Of a stretch of 23,385 bases of DNA, positions 7,986 to 18,134 are shown piece after piece. The DNA is taken from assembly GCA_001931905.2 (NCBI GenBank), contig MSJI02000121.1, positions 1 through 23,385 of the forward strand, written 5' to 3'. The first letter of the stretch is position 1; every line of letters starts with the position of its first letter. The stretch comes from Cladosporium sp. IMV 00045 (Eukaryota; Ascomycota; Dothideomycetes; Cladosporiales; Cladosporiaceae). The notes beneath the pieces are model-generated. The model was not told the DNA's origin. It did not search any database and was given only the letters and a program-made list of their open reading frames with translations. The position numbers were made by a program, and so were the translations under genes.

Positions 7986-10900
7986 CTACGCCTGCGCGAA
8001 CCGCGAGTTGCCACGGAGCCGCTTGCCGTACTTGAAGAACAGGATCGCTGCGCATGTTCCAATTAGCACTGCCGGCCCACGGTACTGGGATTCTCGATAT
8101 AACAGCAATCGAGACAGTAAACTTACGAAAAGGCGTCATCGCAAGCGCAATGAAGCCCAACAGCGAACTCGCCCACTGATAGTTCAAGTCTGGGAGCATT
8201 TCCTAATCAGTCACCGCTCTTTCGCAGTCGGCCAGACAAAACGCCTCGATTGGTCGACACTCACTGTTGTACATCTGAACACCGAATAGACTATGTTGCC
8301 TCAGTTAGCGAGGTTTGTTAAACAACATCATCTTGACAAGCCCACACCCCCCCCCAATCGTCTTCCCCGAAAAGTATGTCACGCTCCCGCGGTGGGCTGC
8401 ACGGCATGCATCGCACTCAACCACCGATCTGGAGCGACATACTTCCCCGGGGAATGGGGATGCGGCCATGACTTGGAGGGCAAGGGGGGGAATCAACGCA
8501 CGGAAATGCCGCTGCAAACGATGAGCGAGCGAATGAGTTCGCCGCAAGCGCTGACGCAGAATACAGGGGATACTAATGTGCACGTCGTGTCAGTACACCG
8601 AGCCAGACTTTGCTTGCCAAAGGACGATCTCGACCCGCAGTTTCGTTTGCTGCAGGTACGCTCCGCTGGGGGCCGGAAGGGCCAACGTACGCATTCAACG
8701 AGGAAGGTACTGTACGTTTTCGGTCAGCTTGTGTATTGCTTCAGGTAATCAAGTATTGGCATATCTGCAGGTGATCGTCAAGATGATGGCGCAGGGAGCA
8801 CCGATATCAGCGCCGCATCTCGACTTTCTCGTGGTATGGCCGAGATCGATGGGCTGTAAACCAGCGCTCCTGGACCAAAACACCATCCCCACAGAAACCA
8901 CGAAGATGACCTACAAAATGCCGGAAAAGCAAAAAATATTGCCCATCCCAAACAAAACGCTGAAAATGATCGGCACTGCAAAGCCACCAAAACAGGAGGC
9001 GTATCGTCAGCAAAAAGTCCAATGCTCCCCGTATCCATGCATTTGATCTGGGGATCATCAACACATGGCGGGAAATGGCGTAGATCGTACCTATCCAATG
9101 CACCCTGCAAGCGCGGGAAAAATGGTGTCAGCAAATGTAAGCCTATTTCTCCACCAACCCAAATTCGTCCGCAAAATAAAAATGGAAATTCCATATCACG
9201 GCACTTCCCAGGAATGGTGCAGGGAGCCTGCAATATGTATGCAATGCAGTGCGTGCCTGTGCCTGGGCTTCAAGGGGTGGGAAGTGAGAAAAGATGTAAA
9301 AGAGGCAGGGTAACAAGCGTACCATGGAAACGTGGTCCAGCCAAAACCTGCAAGTTACCACGTGCGTTAGCGAAAACACAAGGGAACAACACTCGTCCTC
9401 CAATCAATTCCTTCACCTCGAGACTTTTCACAATGGGACTTCGCTTTCTTTTCAAATGGGGACAGCGAGCGATGCCAGCACACGATTTCTTTCCACTTTC
9501 GGTCGTCGAACAAGGTTCGTAGGGAAGAGCGGACAGGGCGGAAACTCACCGAATAAGCTGATGGGCACGAGTATCGCTCCTCTGTGTGTGCGGCGTGGTT
9601 AGCACGTGTCAGTAATTCATTCATTCACTTCAGCCCACCCGTCGTGGTCTAATTCAGTCTCAACCTGGCCGTTCTCTTCATGAGGCGCTGTCCTACTTGC
9701 AGCAGCAGTAGCGTACACGGTAAAACCTTCCGAAGAAGGGAAAAAACGACAAATAGATGCGAAGGACTTACAGAATCGTAGGCGGCAGCCGGAACTCGGG
9801 CTCGGATATTCCGTTGTTATTGCGCACGAGGCGGTCGTCTGTGGAAAAGTTATAGTTAGTCACGCAGACGGTTTCGTCTCGATGCGTTGTCGTTTCTTTC
9901 GTAGCGGGACAGGGGATGAGAGAATGATGGTTGAACGCACAGTTTCGTCGCCAGAAAGGATCGCACGCCACGCCGATGACGTTGCCGACGAATAGGCCCA
10001 GGAAGGACAGGCCGGTTTGCCACAGGTTGAAGTTGTGGTTGTTGCCGAAGACGAGGGGGAAGGCCTGTTGAGGGTTAGTTGTAGTTGTTGATTGGGGTGG
10101 GTGGCTCGAGAAAAGAGCGATGACATGGTGCTTACCCCGAAGAAGAGATAGAGAATCCCCAATAGAATGGCCGAAAGGAGACATAGGTTCAGGCACATTG
10201 GCTTTGCGTGGAAAACAGATCAAAGTCAGCAAAACCATTCTCACAAGAAAAGAACAACTCGATGCCCTCACCTCAAGAACCAACAACTGAAACGGCCTAA
10301 CACAACTCCACCCCACCGTCCTCGCCACCGACCTATCCAACCTCTCAATCGGAGCTCTCCACCTCCCCTCCCCAGTCTCCTTCCTCAACTTCCTCGCCTT
10401 ATTCCTCAACAACACCGGCGCATACGTCTCGGGCACAAAAAAGAAAAGCAACAACCAATTTACCCCCGCCCACATCATGAGCACCCAAAAACACCACCTC
10501 CAATCCAAATAACTCGCAATAAACCCACCCACAATCGGCCCCAACAGCGGTCCACAAAAAGGCGCAGCCGAATAAACCATCATCGGCATACTCAGTTTCT
10601 CCTTCGGAAACGTATCCCCCACCGTGCCCCCCGCCACACTCAAGAATGCACTCCCGCTCAACCCGCACAGGAACCTCGCAACAAGCATCGTCTGCAAATT
10701 CTGCGCCAGCGCGCACGGAATCAACCAGATGAAATACATCCCAAACGCCACAATGTAAATCGGCCGCCGGCCGTAGAACTCCGACAAAGGGCTGAGGAAC
10801 ATGGGACCCAGCCCCAGGCCGGCGACGAAGATGCTCAGACCTGTTGTGGCCACGAGGCGAGAGACGTGGAAGTCCCGCTGCATGCCGCTGTAGGCGCTTG

Positions 10901-11462
10901 TGTACAGGGCGGAGGCGAAGGTGACGCACATTGATGAGAGGGCGCCGAGGAGCACGATGCTCCATTTGCGCCAGAGGGGGGCCCAGAGGGGGGATTTGGG
11001 GTTGGTGGGGTCGTGGGGTCCGGTCCATTGGACTGTGAAGTACTTGGTTTCGTCTTCGTCGTCGTTGTTGGCGGAGGGGGTTGGTGAGTGAGTGGCTTTT
11101 TCGGCGTCGGCTTCGTTTTTGTTTTCTGTTGATGAGTCTGCGGGGTTGGAAGATCTCGCTGCGTTGTTCATGTCGGGTCCATCGTCGTCGTCGTGCGCGA
11201 AATGCGTGTACCCGTCCGCCCCGGCGTAGGATTTCTGCGAGCGAACCGAGGACCGACTGCGGGTCGAATGGAGTGGTGTTAGGTGAGCGCCGTCTCCATT
11301 AGCAGAAGTGCTGGCATGTTGCTGTTGTTTCCGCTGAAGTCCTCTCGCAATTGAAGTTTCGGCATCTTCCTGGTGTCGCGAGCTGTGCGATTCAATGCTT
11401 TCTCGTCTGTGGTGACTTCGCTCATGCCCCAAGCTGCCTTTTTCCAAGTCTTCTAGATCCAT
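7986..11462 (-). CDS. MFS transporter, DHA1 (drug:H+ antiporter, multidrug/polyamine-type), 13 exons
   Basis: Plasma-membrane proton-coupled exporter of the 12-helix DHA1 class; substrate not predictable. Exons (minus): 11462-10272, 10201-10136, 10064-9941, 9838-9772, 9581-9550, 9347-9323, 9104-9091, 8975-8915, 8709-8691, 8572-8502, 8290-8265, 8189-8127, 8047-7986. They total 1821 nt in frame, 606 aa. Residues 1-165 are hydrophilic and Ser/Glu/His-rich (cytosolic). Helix 1 starts at about 167. Motif A is LSPLSEFYGRRP (223-234) and motif C is CGPLLGPIVGG (303-313). The spliced C-terminal half reads in order PMCLNLCLLSAILLG, FGNNHNFNLWQTGLSF, ISEPEFRLPPTIL, FGWTTFPWVHWIVPII, FSGIFTFLVECYPLYSASAL, SFARSSFAAAFPLFG and QWASSLLGFIALAMTPFP, matching the family throughout. 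Every intron keeps the reading phase; nearly all have a CTAAC or CTGAC branch. The high intron number is unusual for this family. Confidence 0.9.
8363..8454. repeat. Long imperfect inverted repeat inside an intron of the DHA1-type gene
   Basis: The arms at 8363-8388 and 8431-8454 are near-perfect reverse complements (GGAGCG, a 2-base bulge, ACATACTT, a short mismatch, CGGGGAA). Between them CGGTGG and CCACCG can pair again, and GCATGC is palindromic. The whole 92 nt could fold into one long hairpin. It sits wholly in intron 10 (8291-8501, 211 nt), clear of the splice sites and branch site. Confidence 0.75.
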
Positions 11463-11567
11463 TGCTGAGATGAGAAGTGGTGAGGTCTGTTTATTCGTTA
11501 GGGTGGCTGAGGGTCCATATGATGCGTGGTCGGTTCTTATCCCTGTTGGTGTTGCTGAATAATTGTA

Positions 11568-11579
11568 CTACATATGTAG
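11568..11579. promoter_or_regulatory. Perfect 12-bp palindrome upstream of the DHA1-type gene
   Basis: CTACATATGTAG is a perfect palindrome about 105 bp upstream of the start codon at 11462. Its size and place would suit a dimeric regulator, but I know no fungal factor with exactly this site, and a 12-bp palindrome can occur by chance. Confidence 0.3.
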
Positions 11580-12100
11580 ATACTTCCAAATGAATTACTA
11601 ATAATACCGAATCTCTGAAGATGACACCGGAGGTACCATGAAGATACGTGAAGATATGCGGGGGTTGCAGGCCAATGTCTTATTAGTCGAGGTATTAAGG
11701 GGATGGGGTGTTTTTCTTCGCGATGTCGGCAAATGAATTATCCAGACGAAATGCTTCTTTCGCCACCAAGCAAAAGCGCGAAGGACCGAGGTGTGCTGGG
11801 GCGTTATTTGAACAAGTCTCGAATTCTCAATGGCGAGGTCCGAATGTTAGAGATGGCAAGAGAGAAAAAGCCAAGAGGAGATGTTAGAGAACTACAACAA
11901 AAGAAGCAAGGGCAGATCTTCTCGTGCAATCGATCTAAGCTGTCAAGAGATCATCAATAATCAATCATCTTTGCTGGAGATAGTCGGTTTTAATCCTTCA
12001 TCTCTTCATTAGCCGACGTCACTGCCGCTTGCCGTGCGTGCCGTTTGTTCTATCGAGCTAGCCCTCTTTCTCTCCTCTCCTTCCCCAAACTTCTCTCCGC

Positions 12101-12158
12101 ATGGCCGCCGCCGCCTCTGTCCAAAGATTTGTTTCCTGCTCTTCTGCTTTATTGACTG
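12101..12158 (+). other. Possible first exon of an unresolved gene
   Basis: A strongly pyrimidine-rich run (12063-12098) ends at an ATG in good context (C at -3 but G at +4) coding MAAAASVQRFVSCSSALLT. This N-terminal, Ala/Ser/Arg-type sequence could be a mitochondrial presequence. It is followed at 12159 by GTGAGG, a usable donor. One candidate acceptor (CTACAG, ending at 12235) continues in frame for about 42 codons to a stop, without a recognisable motif. I cannot trace a convincing full gene, so this could be a short gene, a decayed one or chance. Confidence 0.2.
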
Positions 12159-13304
12159 GTGAGGTTGTTTTCTCGGGGAGTGAGGTGTAGCATTATGGCA
12201 AGGTGCCCAGCGTTCTTTGTAAAAACCATCTACAGTACTTGTGGCTCGTCAGCAGAGAGACGCACGGAGTATAATGATGCATCTCAAGGCAGGACTATCA
12301 TTCAAAGAGCCGATCGCAACAATAGCATCGGTTCTTTCACTCATATATATAGGAAACGGATGCTGACCTTCACAGACCCATATGCTAGGGTTCGGGCTTC
12401 CAGACGAGAACCACTTCGGCCCGATTTATCAAAATAAGCCGACGTCTTGATGTCGCGATGCAAGGACTTGGAAACGACATTGCCGCTATTGAGAATCCTC
12501 GTTTCCACACTGTGTGTGATACTCACGTAAATGCTGCTTTAGTAGCGGTGCCCCAACAACTCTCCTTATGTGCTTTGGATCTATAAAATTGGCCGTCCTA
12601 CGATTCGATATCGCTATCGGTATACCTTGCTCGAGAGGTCGCGAGCCCACCCAGCCTTGGTGAAAGCATTGTAACTTGCACGATTGTCTCAAATTCTGAT
12701 GGTTGATCATGCATAACTCTGCTGATCGCACCATTGAGAAAGCATGACCAAGTCAGGGCTCCCAGTACTCAAAGGCCAATTCTCTCACATCACATGGCGA
12801 TCGTGAGCTTGGTTGGTCTTGAAGCAGCGTGCTTGGTGTCCACAGTCGCGCAATCCGGCTATTCAAGCAGTTGCAGAAACTCAATTACTAACCACGCTAA
12901 CGTTGAAAAGAAATTCAATCAGGTTTACACGATATCGCTGACTACTCACTTAAATGGAGCAAATCTCATAGAGTAACTGACTCGACAGCCTTTGGGGATT
13001 CAATTCTCATGCCTCGTGTAAGCCCAGATATCGCATAGCAGAGAGTTGATATCTACCGTCCGCCGAGCATCGACATGAGCCATTACGCTATGGAAACCCA
13101 GCACGCTTCAGTGCACATCATGGGTGCCTGCATGGCCAGTACTAGGCTTGTCAAGACTTGTAAATCTCGCCGTGTACTCAATACCAATCGCGGTAACACC
13201 ATTCGAGTCTTGGATGTCGAAATCGCGTCAGCCCGGAATCCCGTTGAGACGACATGCATGGCATCCACATGGCTGGATGAAGGGCAGCATCAGTCGATCT
13301 GCCC

Positions 13305-13310
13305 TATAAA
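13305..13310 (+). promoter_or_regulatory. TATA box of the Mup1-like permease
   Basis: TATAAA lies 124 bp upstream of the ATG at 13434 and is followed by a CT-rich tract (13370-13425). Together they form a classical fungal core promoter, typical of regulated genes. Confidence 0.5.
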
Positions 13311-13433
13311 GACAGCGTCATTGGTGCGTTTCTGATATTCCCCTCGAAAACGAGTACCTGCATTTGTTTGATCTCTTGCGCCTCCTACGCCTAATCTTCA
13401 CCATTTCTTCTTCCCTCTCTCGAATACCTTGTC

Positions 13434-15354
13434 ATGACTTGGCGGAGAGGCTTCAGCGACCACCATGATTCTCCTAGTGACAACACATTCTCTTCGAAGG
13501 AATCGGCAGTGGCAGATGGCGAGCGATACGTCAGTGAGAAAGGGGGCAACAATGCTCAGCGGACATATCAAGATGCTTCAGGCGCCCCGGTAGAAAGCCA
13601 GTCGCCTCTGGGATATTCTGTCGGCCCTGCGACTATCACACTGTTGAATATCACTATGATGATCGGTGCTGGAATTTACTCAACCCGTATGTTCTCCATT
13701 CTATCTACGCAGGGCGTCAAACTTACAACATCTAGCATCCTCTATTCTAACAAACACCGGATCTGTTGGGGTGACCTTCGTCTACTGGACCTTGGGTTAC
13801 TTGTTATGCCTCGCTTCTGGAGCGGTATATCTCGAATTCACCGCGTACTTCCCGAGCAGATCAGGCTCCGAGGTCGTCTTCCTCGAACAAGCCTTTCCAA
13901 GACCCCGCTGGCTCTTCCCAACAACCTTCGCCGTCCAGAGTGTCATTCTCTCCTTCGGAAGTGCCAATGCCACCGTCATGGCTAACTATCTCATTGCAAT
14001 CTCGGGGCACACTGGAACCAACTGGCAAATTAAGGGTACAGCGCTGGCTTGCTACACTCTTGCCACGCTGGCTTTGATGTTCAATACGAAATACGCATAT
14101 TGGTTCTCGAATGGGGTCGGCATCGTCAAGATCTGCACTTTGCTGTTTGTGATCGTCACTGGCTTTGTGGTCTTGGGAGGAGGCACGTCCGTCAAGAATC
14201 CCACCACCAATTTTCAGGACGCTTGGGCTGGAAGCTCGACGACTTCGGCATATGGCATGACAATTGCCTTGTACCGCATCATCTTCTCGTATGGCGGTTA
14301 CAACAACGCGTTCAACGTCGTGAACGAGGTCAAGAACCCCGTCAGATCATTGAAGATCTACGCCACGGCCGCTCTTACGACCGTGTACATTCTGTACATG
14401 TTCGCCAACGTAGCTTTCTTCGCTGCTGTTCCCAAAGAGCAGCTGGAAAATTCTAAGCTCACGACTGCGGCTTTGTTCTTCACCACAGTCTTCGGTGACA
14501 CAGGTGCAGTGCGCGGTCTCAACTTTCTAATCGCTTTGGCGTCTTTCGGTAACATGATTGCGGTCATCATCGGCCTGTCTCGCCGCATCAGAGAGGCTGG
14601 TCGTCAGGGAGTATTGCCATTTACCAAATTTTGGGTTTCGACACGACCTTTCGGTACTCCCCTGGGGCCGTATGCGGTTATCTGGGCCTTGACTGCACTA
14701 ATGATCGTCGCTGTGCCTGCCGGAGACGCTTTCACGTTCGGTGAGTCTCTCTGAACGATCATTTCTGGCCATAGTACATTTAGCTAACGCTGTATAGTCA
14801 ACGACCTGGCAATCATGCCCAAAGCCGCCTTCGATCTCGCCATGGCGGTAGGAATCTACGTGGTCCGCTGGCGACGGCGCAAGGCAAATTTGCCAGAGCC
14901 CGAATTCAAAGCTTGGAATGTGGTGGTGGCTTTCAACATTCTGATTCAACTCTACCTGATCATCATGCCTTGGTACCCTCCCGCTGGCGGCCAGTATGCC
15001 GGAGACGTCAGCTTTTGGTATGCCACGTACGCCGTGACTGGCGTTGGGATCCTGCTCATGTGTGGGCTGTACTACTACGTTTGGGCGGTTCTGTTGCCAA
15101 AGTGGAGAGACTACTCTCTCCGGCAAGAGCTCATTACCCTCAGCGACGGTGCACAAACTCATCAGCTTCGAAAAATCCCTAATTCCCAAATCGTGGAATG
15201 GGATGCTTCTCACGACGCGGCCGGTCGTGCTGTTGGGAGTTCTTCAAAAGAGGCTCATTCGGAAGGTGAGAGTGTATTGGAGGTTTTGGGACAGAACAAT
15301 AAGTTGGGCATCAAAGAGGCATGTGTCGCCCGGAAAGATGATGATCGTGTGTAG
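13434..15354 (+). CDS. Amino-acid permease of the Mup1 (high-affinity methionine permease) type
   Basis: APC-superfamily, LAT-type permease of the plasma membrane; Mup1 relatives import methionine and cysteine by proton symport. Exons 13434-13686, 13736-14740 and 14798-15354; introns of 49 nt and 57 nt. Product 604 aa (yeast Mup1 is 574). Residues 1-55 are a hydrophilic cytosolic tail. Helix 1 carries SPLGYSVGPATITLLN and the substrate-site motif MIGAGIYST (76-84), which is broken by intron 1 and continues PSSILTNTGSVGVT. Further family blocks are YFPSRSGSEVVFLEQAFPRP, TTFAVQSVILSFGSANA, FSYGGYNNAFNVVNEVKNPV, GRQGVLPFTKFWVSTRPFGT and PWYPPAGGQYAGDVSFWYAT. The C-terminus includes LPKWRDYSLRQELITLSDGAQTHQLRK as LPKWRDYSLRQEL plus DGAQTHQL. 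Intron 2 has a GCTAAC branch. It lies tandem with the Fen2-like carrier, 403 bp upstream. Methionine specificity is inferred from family only. Confidence 0.93.
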
Positions 15355-15757
15355 AGCAATATTGATGTACTTGTGTACATCGTCGAGGATGATCTTCTAG
15401 CTCAGCTACCCAGAGCAATCCATGATCATGCTCTACAATGCAAGTTCTTCCAATCGATCATCAGGCAGTCTCGCAGCCACCATTACAAACACAATGCTTC
15501 GACTGCAACCTAAGTGGTCTATTGAGATGCCGCCAAGGCATATAATCTGCAAGTCGGAGCTTCACACGAATGGCGTGCTCGTCACGACATGCTGGGCATC
15601 CACCAACTTAAGCGAGTGAGCTCCATTAAAATATCATCGCAAACACCTTAAGAAAGTCCACAACATAAGCAATCCAATCATCCTGATTTCCAAAAATGTC
15701 ACCAAATTGCGTTTTCCAAAAGAGCCAACGTGAAGGCAAGCCCGAGCTACGACCAAC
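15355..15757. other. Intergenic region between two tandem transporter genes
   Basis: About 400 bp holding the 3' UTR of the Mup1-like permease and the promoter of the Fen2-like gene. Short open frames on both strands have no recognisable content. I see no TATA box or palindrome of note. Confidence 0.4.
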
Positions 15758-17417
15758 ATGGCTGAACAAGACTCTGCAGTACACTACGACGACGACGTCG
15801 ACGGGGAATCGAAAGGCGTCTTTCGAGCTGTTGGCAGGTGCATTCCGTACTTCAAGACATCGAAGCATGTCTTGCTGTTCAAGCTGGACATCATGCTTTT
15901 GTTCTGGATGTTCGTTGCAGGCGTAAGTCAAACCAACATCCATCTCAACAACTACGTTCCAGACTGCTGATTTCTCTTGCGGTGACGCTGCAGTTGATCA
16001 AAGAATTAGACCAAACAGCAACGACCCAAGCCTACGTCTCGGGCATGCGAGAAGATCTCAGTCTATACGGCAACGAGCTGGTGAACTTCAACACTTTCTT
16101 CTCCATAGGCTACGCGATCGGTCTTGTCCCCGGGCAGGTGATTCAGACGAAAGTTCGTCCTTCGTTGTTTCTACCCTGCTGTGAGATAACTTGGGGACTG
16201 TTGGTGTTATTGTAAGCTTCACCAATCCATTCATTCTGCAACCTTCCACTGACATTAAGCGCAGTACCTACAAGGCCCCCAACGCGCAAACAATCTACGG
16301 CCTGCGATTCTTCCTCGGCCTCTTATCCGCGAGCTTCTGGCCCAGCGTGGTAGCCTTGATCTTCAACTGGTACACTCCGAAGGAACTGGCCCTCCGCCTT
16401 GCTTTCTTCAACGTGAGCGATGTCGCCGGCGCAATGTTCCTCGGCGTCCTGCAGGGAGCCCTATACCGCAACATGAACGGCGTCCACGGCGTGGCTGGAT
16501 GGCAGTGGCTCTTCATCGTCGCAGGCTCCATCACGATTGGACAGGGTCTGCTCGCCTTCCTCGCCATTCCCGATTCGCCCGCCATCACGCGCGCACTCTG
16601 GCTGAGCAAGAGTGAAAGGCAGCTCGCCAGGATTCGCATGGATGATTTCGGCGCCACGACTTCAAGAATGGTGCCTCTTACCGTGCTGCGGTCGAAGTCG
16701 CGCAAGATCGTCGCGCACCCAGTCACCTACTTCGTCATGATCGCTTTTGCTCTGACTGCGTGGTCTTCTCGCGCCAACGCTTACTTCGTCCTCTACCTCG
16801 AGAGCATCACAACCGCCAACGGCGAGCGCAAGTACAGCACATACGACGTGAACATCCTGCCGCTGGGCGGCTACGCCTTGCAGATCGTCACGAGCGTCGG
16901 TTTCAACGCGCTCTCCGACTGGAAGCACTGGCGCTGGCAAATCAGCGTGTTTTCGAGCGCGGTCTCCGCCGTTTTCCTGGCCGTGCTGGCCGGCTGGCCG
17001 TCGAGCGACAGGACGATTCTGGTCTTCTACTTCTTGACTTATGGAACCAACGCCGGGAATCCGAGTCTCATGGCCTGGTTCGCTGAGCTCCTCCGCAAAG
17101 AGCCAGAGGCGCGCTCCATCATCGTCGCCATGACGGTTACTTTGGTGTACGTGGGACACGCGACGATTCCGCTGGGTGCGTGGCGGGTTGCGGATGCGCC
17201 GGAGTATCCGGTAGGGTTTCCTATGGCCACTGTTATGGCTGCTGTGACTTGCGTGGTGCTTTTGGGTTTGCTCTGGTGGGACAGAAGGCATCCGGAAATG
17301 GCGGAGCGAGGCTACGGTGATTCTCCGCCTGCGGTTGAGATTGATGACGAGAAGGGTGGTGAGGATGATTCGGATAAGGGGAAGCATGTACTTCAGTCGG
17401 TTAAGTCGACTAATTGA
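15758..17417 (+). CDS. MFS transporter of the ACS family, Fen2/Liz1 (pantothenate-type) group
   Basis: Proton-coupled importer of small organic anions or vitamins. The group contains the yeast pantothenate carrier Fen2/Liz1, and allantoate carriers are more distant. Exons 15758-15922, 15994-16211 and 16265-17417; introns of 71 nt and 53 nt (branch CACTGAC). Product 511 aa. The ATG has A at -3 and G at +4. Family blocks include KLDIMLLFWMFVAG/LIKELDQT across intron 1, then AYVSGMREDLSLYGNELVNF, GYAIGLVPGQVIQTKVRPSLF, EITWGLLVLF, GLRFFLGLLSASFWPSVV, NWYTPKELALRLAFFN and GWQWLFIVAGSITIGQG with IPDSP. Helices 7-12 follow. The last 45 residues form an acidic cytosolic tail (EIDDEKGGEDDSDKG). In the first loop, Thr-Ala-Thr-Thr follows the LDQT where Fen2-like proteins usually have Asn residues, so substrate may differ. 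Confidence 0.9.
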
Positions 17418-17608
17418 ATGGAGAGCAGGATTCTCTTCCGAAGGAAGTCATGTGTAAGTGGAGAGGGCAGAAACGTGATATGTGTATATACTGTAGCGCC
17501 ACAGGGAGACTACCGTGCTAAGTATCAGTAACAAGTACGATTGCGTGTGCTAGTGTTGTCTCATTTCGTAGTGAATCTCGGAAAACATAAAGTCGGTTTG
17601 GGGTATAC

Positions 17609-17624
17609 AGGGTTAGGGTTAAGG
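17609..17624 (+). repeat. Interstitial telomere-like TTAGGG motif
   Basis: AGGGTTAGGGTTAAGG is two telomere units plus a degenerate third. It is the second such site in the window (the other is at 2661) and again lies between genes. Confidence 0.4.
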
Positions 17625-18024
17625 TGCGAATCGATGTTGATGCTGGGACAAACAATCATGGAGGGCCTATTGGATGCTTAACAAAAGAATTGAAGGCCAG
17701 ATTGCGACTCAGAAGTAATGAAAATAGGTCTTCTTGATCATAGAGTACGAGACGTCTGTTATATTTCCATGCACAGCGACCATTCTTTCTGGTTTATCGT
17801 CGACAGACAAAAAGACACGTCCGATGACATCTCTCACCGCAGAATATGCCCAGTGTGAACGCTCATGATCAATTTGGACACGAGAGTGCGTTTTATCACA
17901 GAGATCGAGTCGCGGTTCCTGTTGATGAATTGCAATGCGCCAGTATTAACCATAGGGCACGACGGATAACATGACAAATCGATGGTATTGGATTTCTTGA
18001 TGATGCGGACATCTGTAAGCACCG

Positions 18025-18048
18025 GACTCTCAAAGATTTTCGAGAGTC
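18025..18048 (-). terminator. Stem-loop downstream of the sirtuin gene
   Basis: GACTCTC (18025-18031) and GAGAGTC (18042-18048) are exact reverse complements, extended by AAA against TTT around a small loop. It lies 87 bp beyond the sirtuin stop and could fold in its 3' UTR. Fungal 3' ends do not need hairpins, so the role is uncertain. Confidence 0.3.
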
Positions 18049-18134
18049 TCTTACACCTCCAGGAGTCGTTGAATATCATCAGTCTGCGTAGCCTACGAAG
18101 TGCACGCCCCGGACAGCTCAAACACAACAAATCA

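Larger units (their letters stand above)
11463..13433. other. Gene-sparse intergenic region, about 2 kb
   Basis: The left end should be the promoter of the DHA1-type gene and the right end that of the Mup1-like permease. Short open frames (for example 11703-11960, 85 aa, beginning MGCFSSRC; 12159-12437; 13075-13335) have no recognisable domain, and stops occur in all frames. A possible first exon at 12101 is listed separately. An 8-bp inverted repeat, GGAAACGA..TCGTTTCC, lies at 12470-12477 and 12499-12506. I see no transposon ends or transposase remnants. Confidence 0.5.
17418..18134. other. Convergent intergenic region
   Basis: About 0.7 kb between the stops of the Fen2-like carrier and the sirtuin. 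It holds a TTAGGG-like motif (17609-17624) and a stem-loop (18025-18048). A 106-codon minus-strand frame (18154-17834) is compositionally unremarkable and overlaps the sirtuin end, so I do not call it. Confidence 0.5.

Noticed and set aside
9143..9233. Alternative exon in the MFS gene coding a peptide like WLPAPFLGSAVIWNF after an acceptor near 9230
   Set aside because: It looks open and is preceded by TTGCAG. However, the acceptor at 9105 restores the family sequence FPWVHWIVPII in phase, which the alternative does not.
10167..10934. Plus-strand open frame of 255 codons opposite exon 1 of the MFS gene
   Set aside because: It is the antisense shadow of a GC-rich coding exon; its product is Arg/Pro/His-rich and featureless.
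11703..11960. 85-aa frame beginning MGCFSSRC, resembling a myristoylation/palmitoylation signal
   Set aside because: The resemblance rests on the first few residues only. Codon use is unlike the neighbours, there is no promoter-like leader and no homology that I recognise.
12380..12420. tRNA-like B-box word (GGTTCGGGCTTCC)
   Set aside because: It does not match the GGTTCGANTCC consensus, and no matching A box, anticodon stem or acceptor stem could be folded around it.
11463..13433. Possible transposon relic or RIP-mutated DNA in the large gap
   Set aside because: No terminal repeats, transposase-like motifs or marked TpA-rich decay were seen by eye. A proper RIP index would need computation.
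16662..17387. Minus-strand open frame of 241 codons opposite the Fen2-like gene
   Set aside because: Antisense shadow of a well-supported exon, with no family resemblance.
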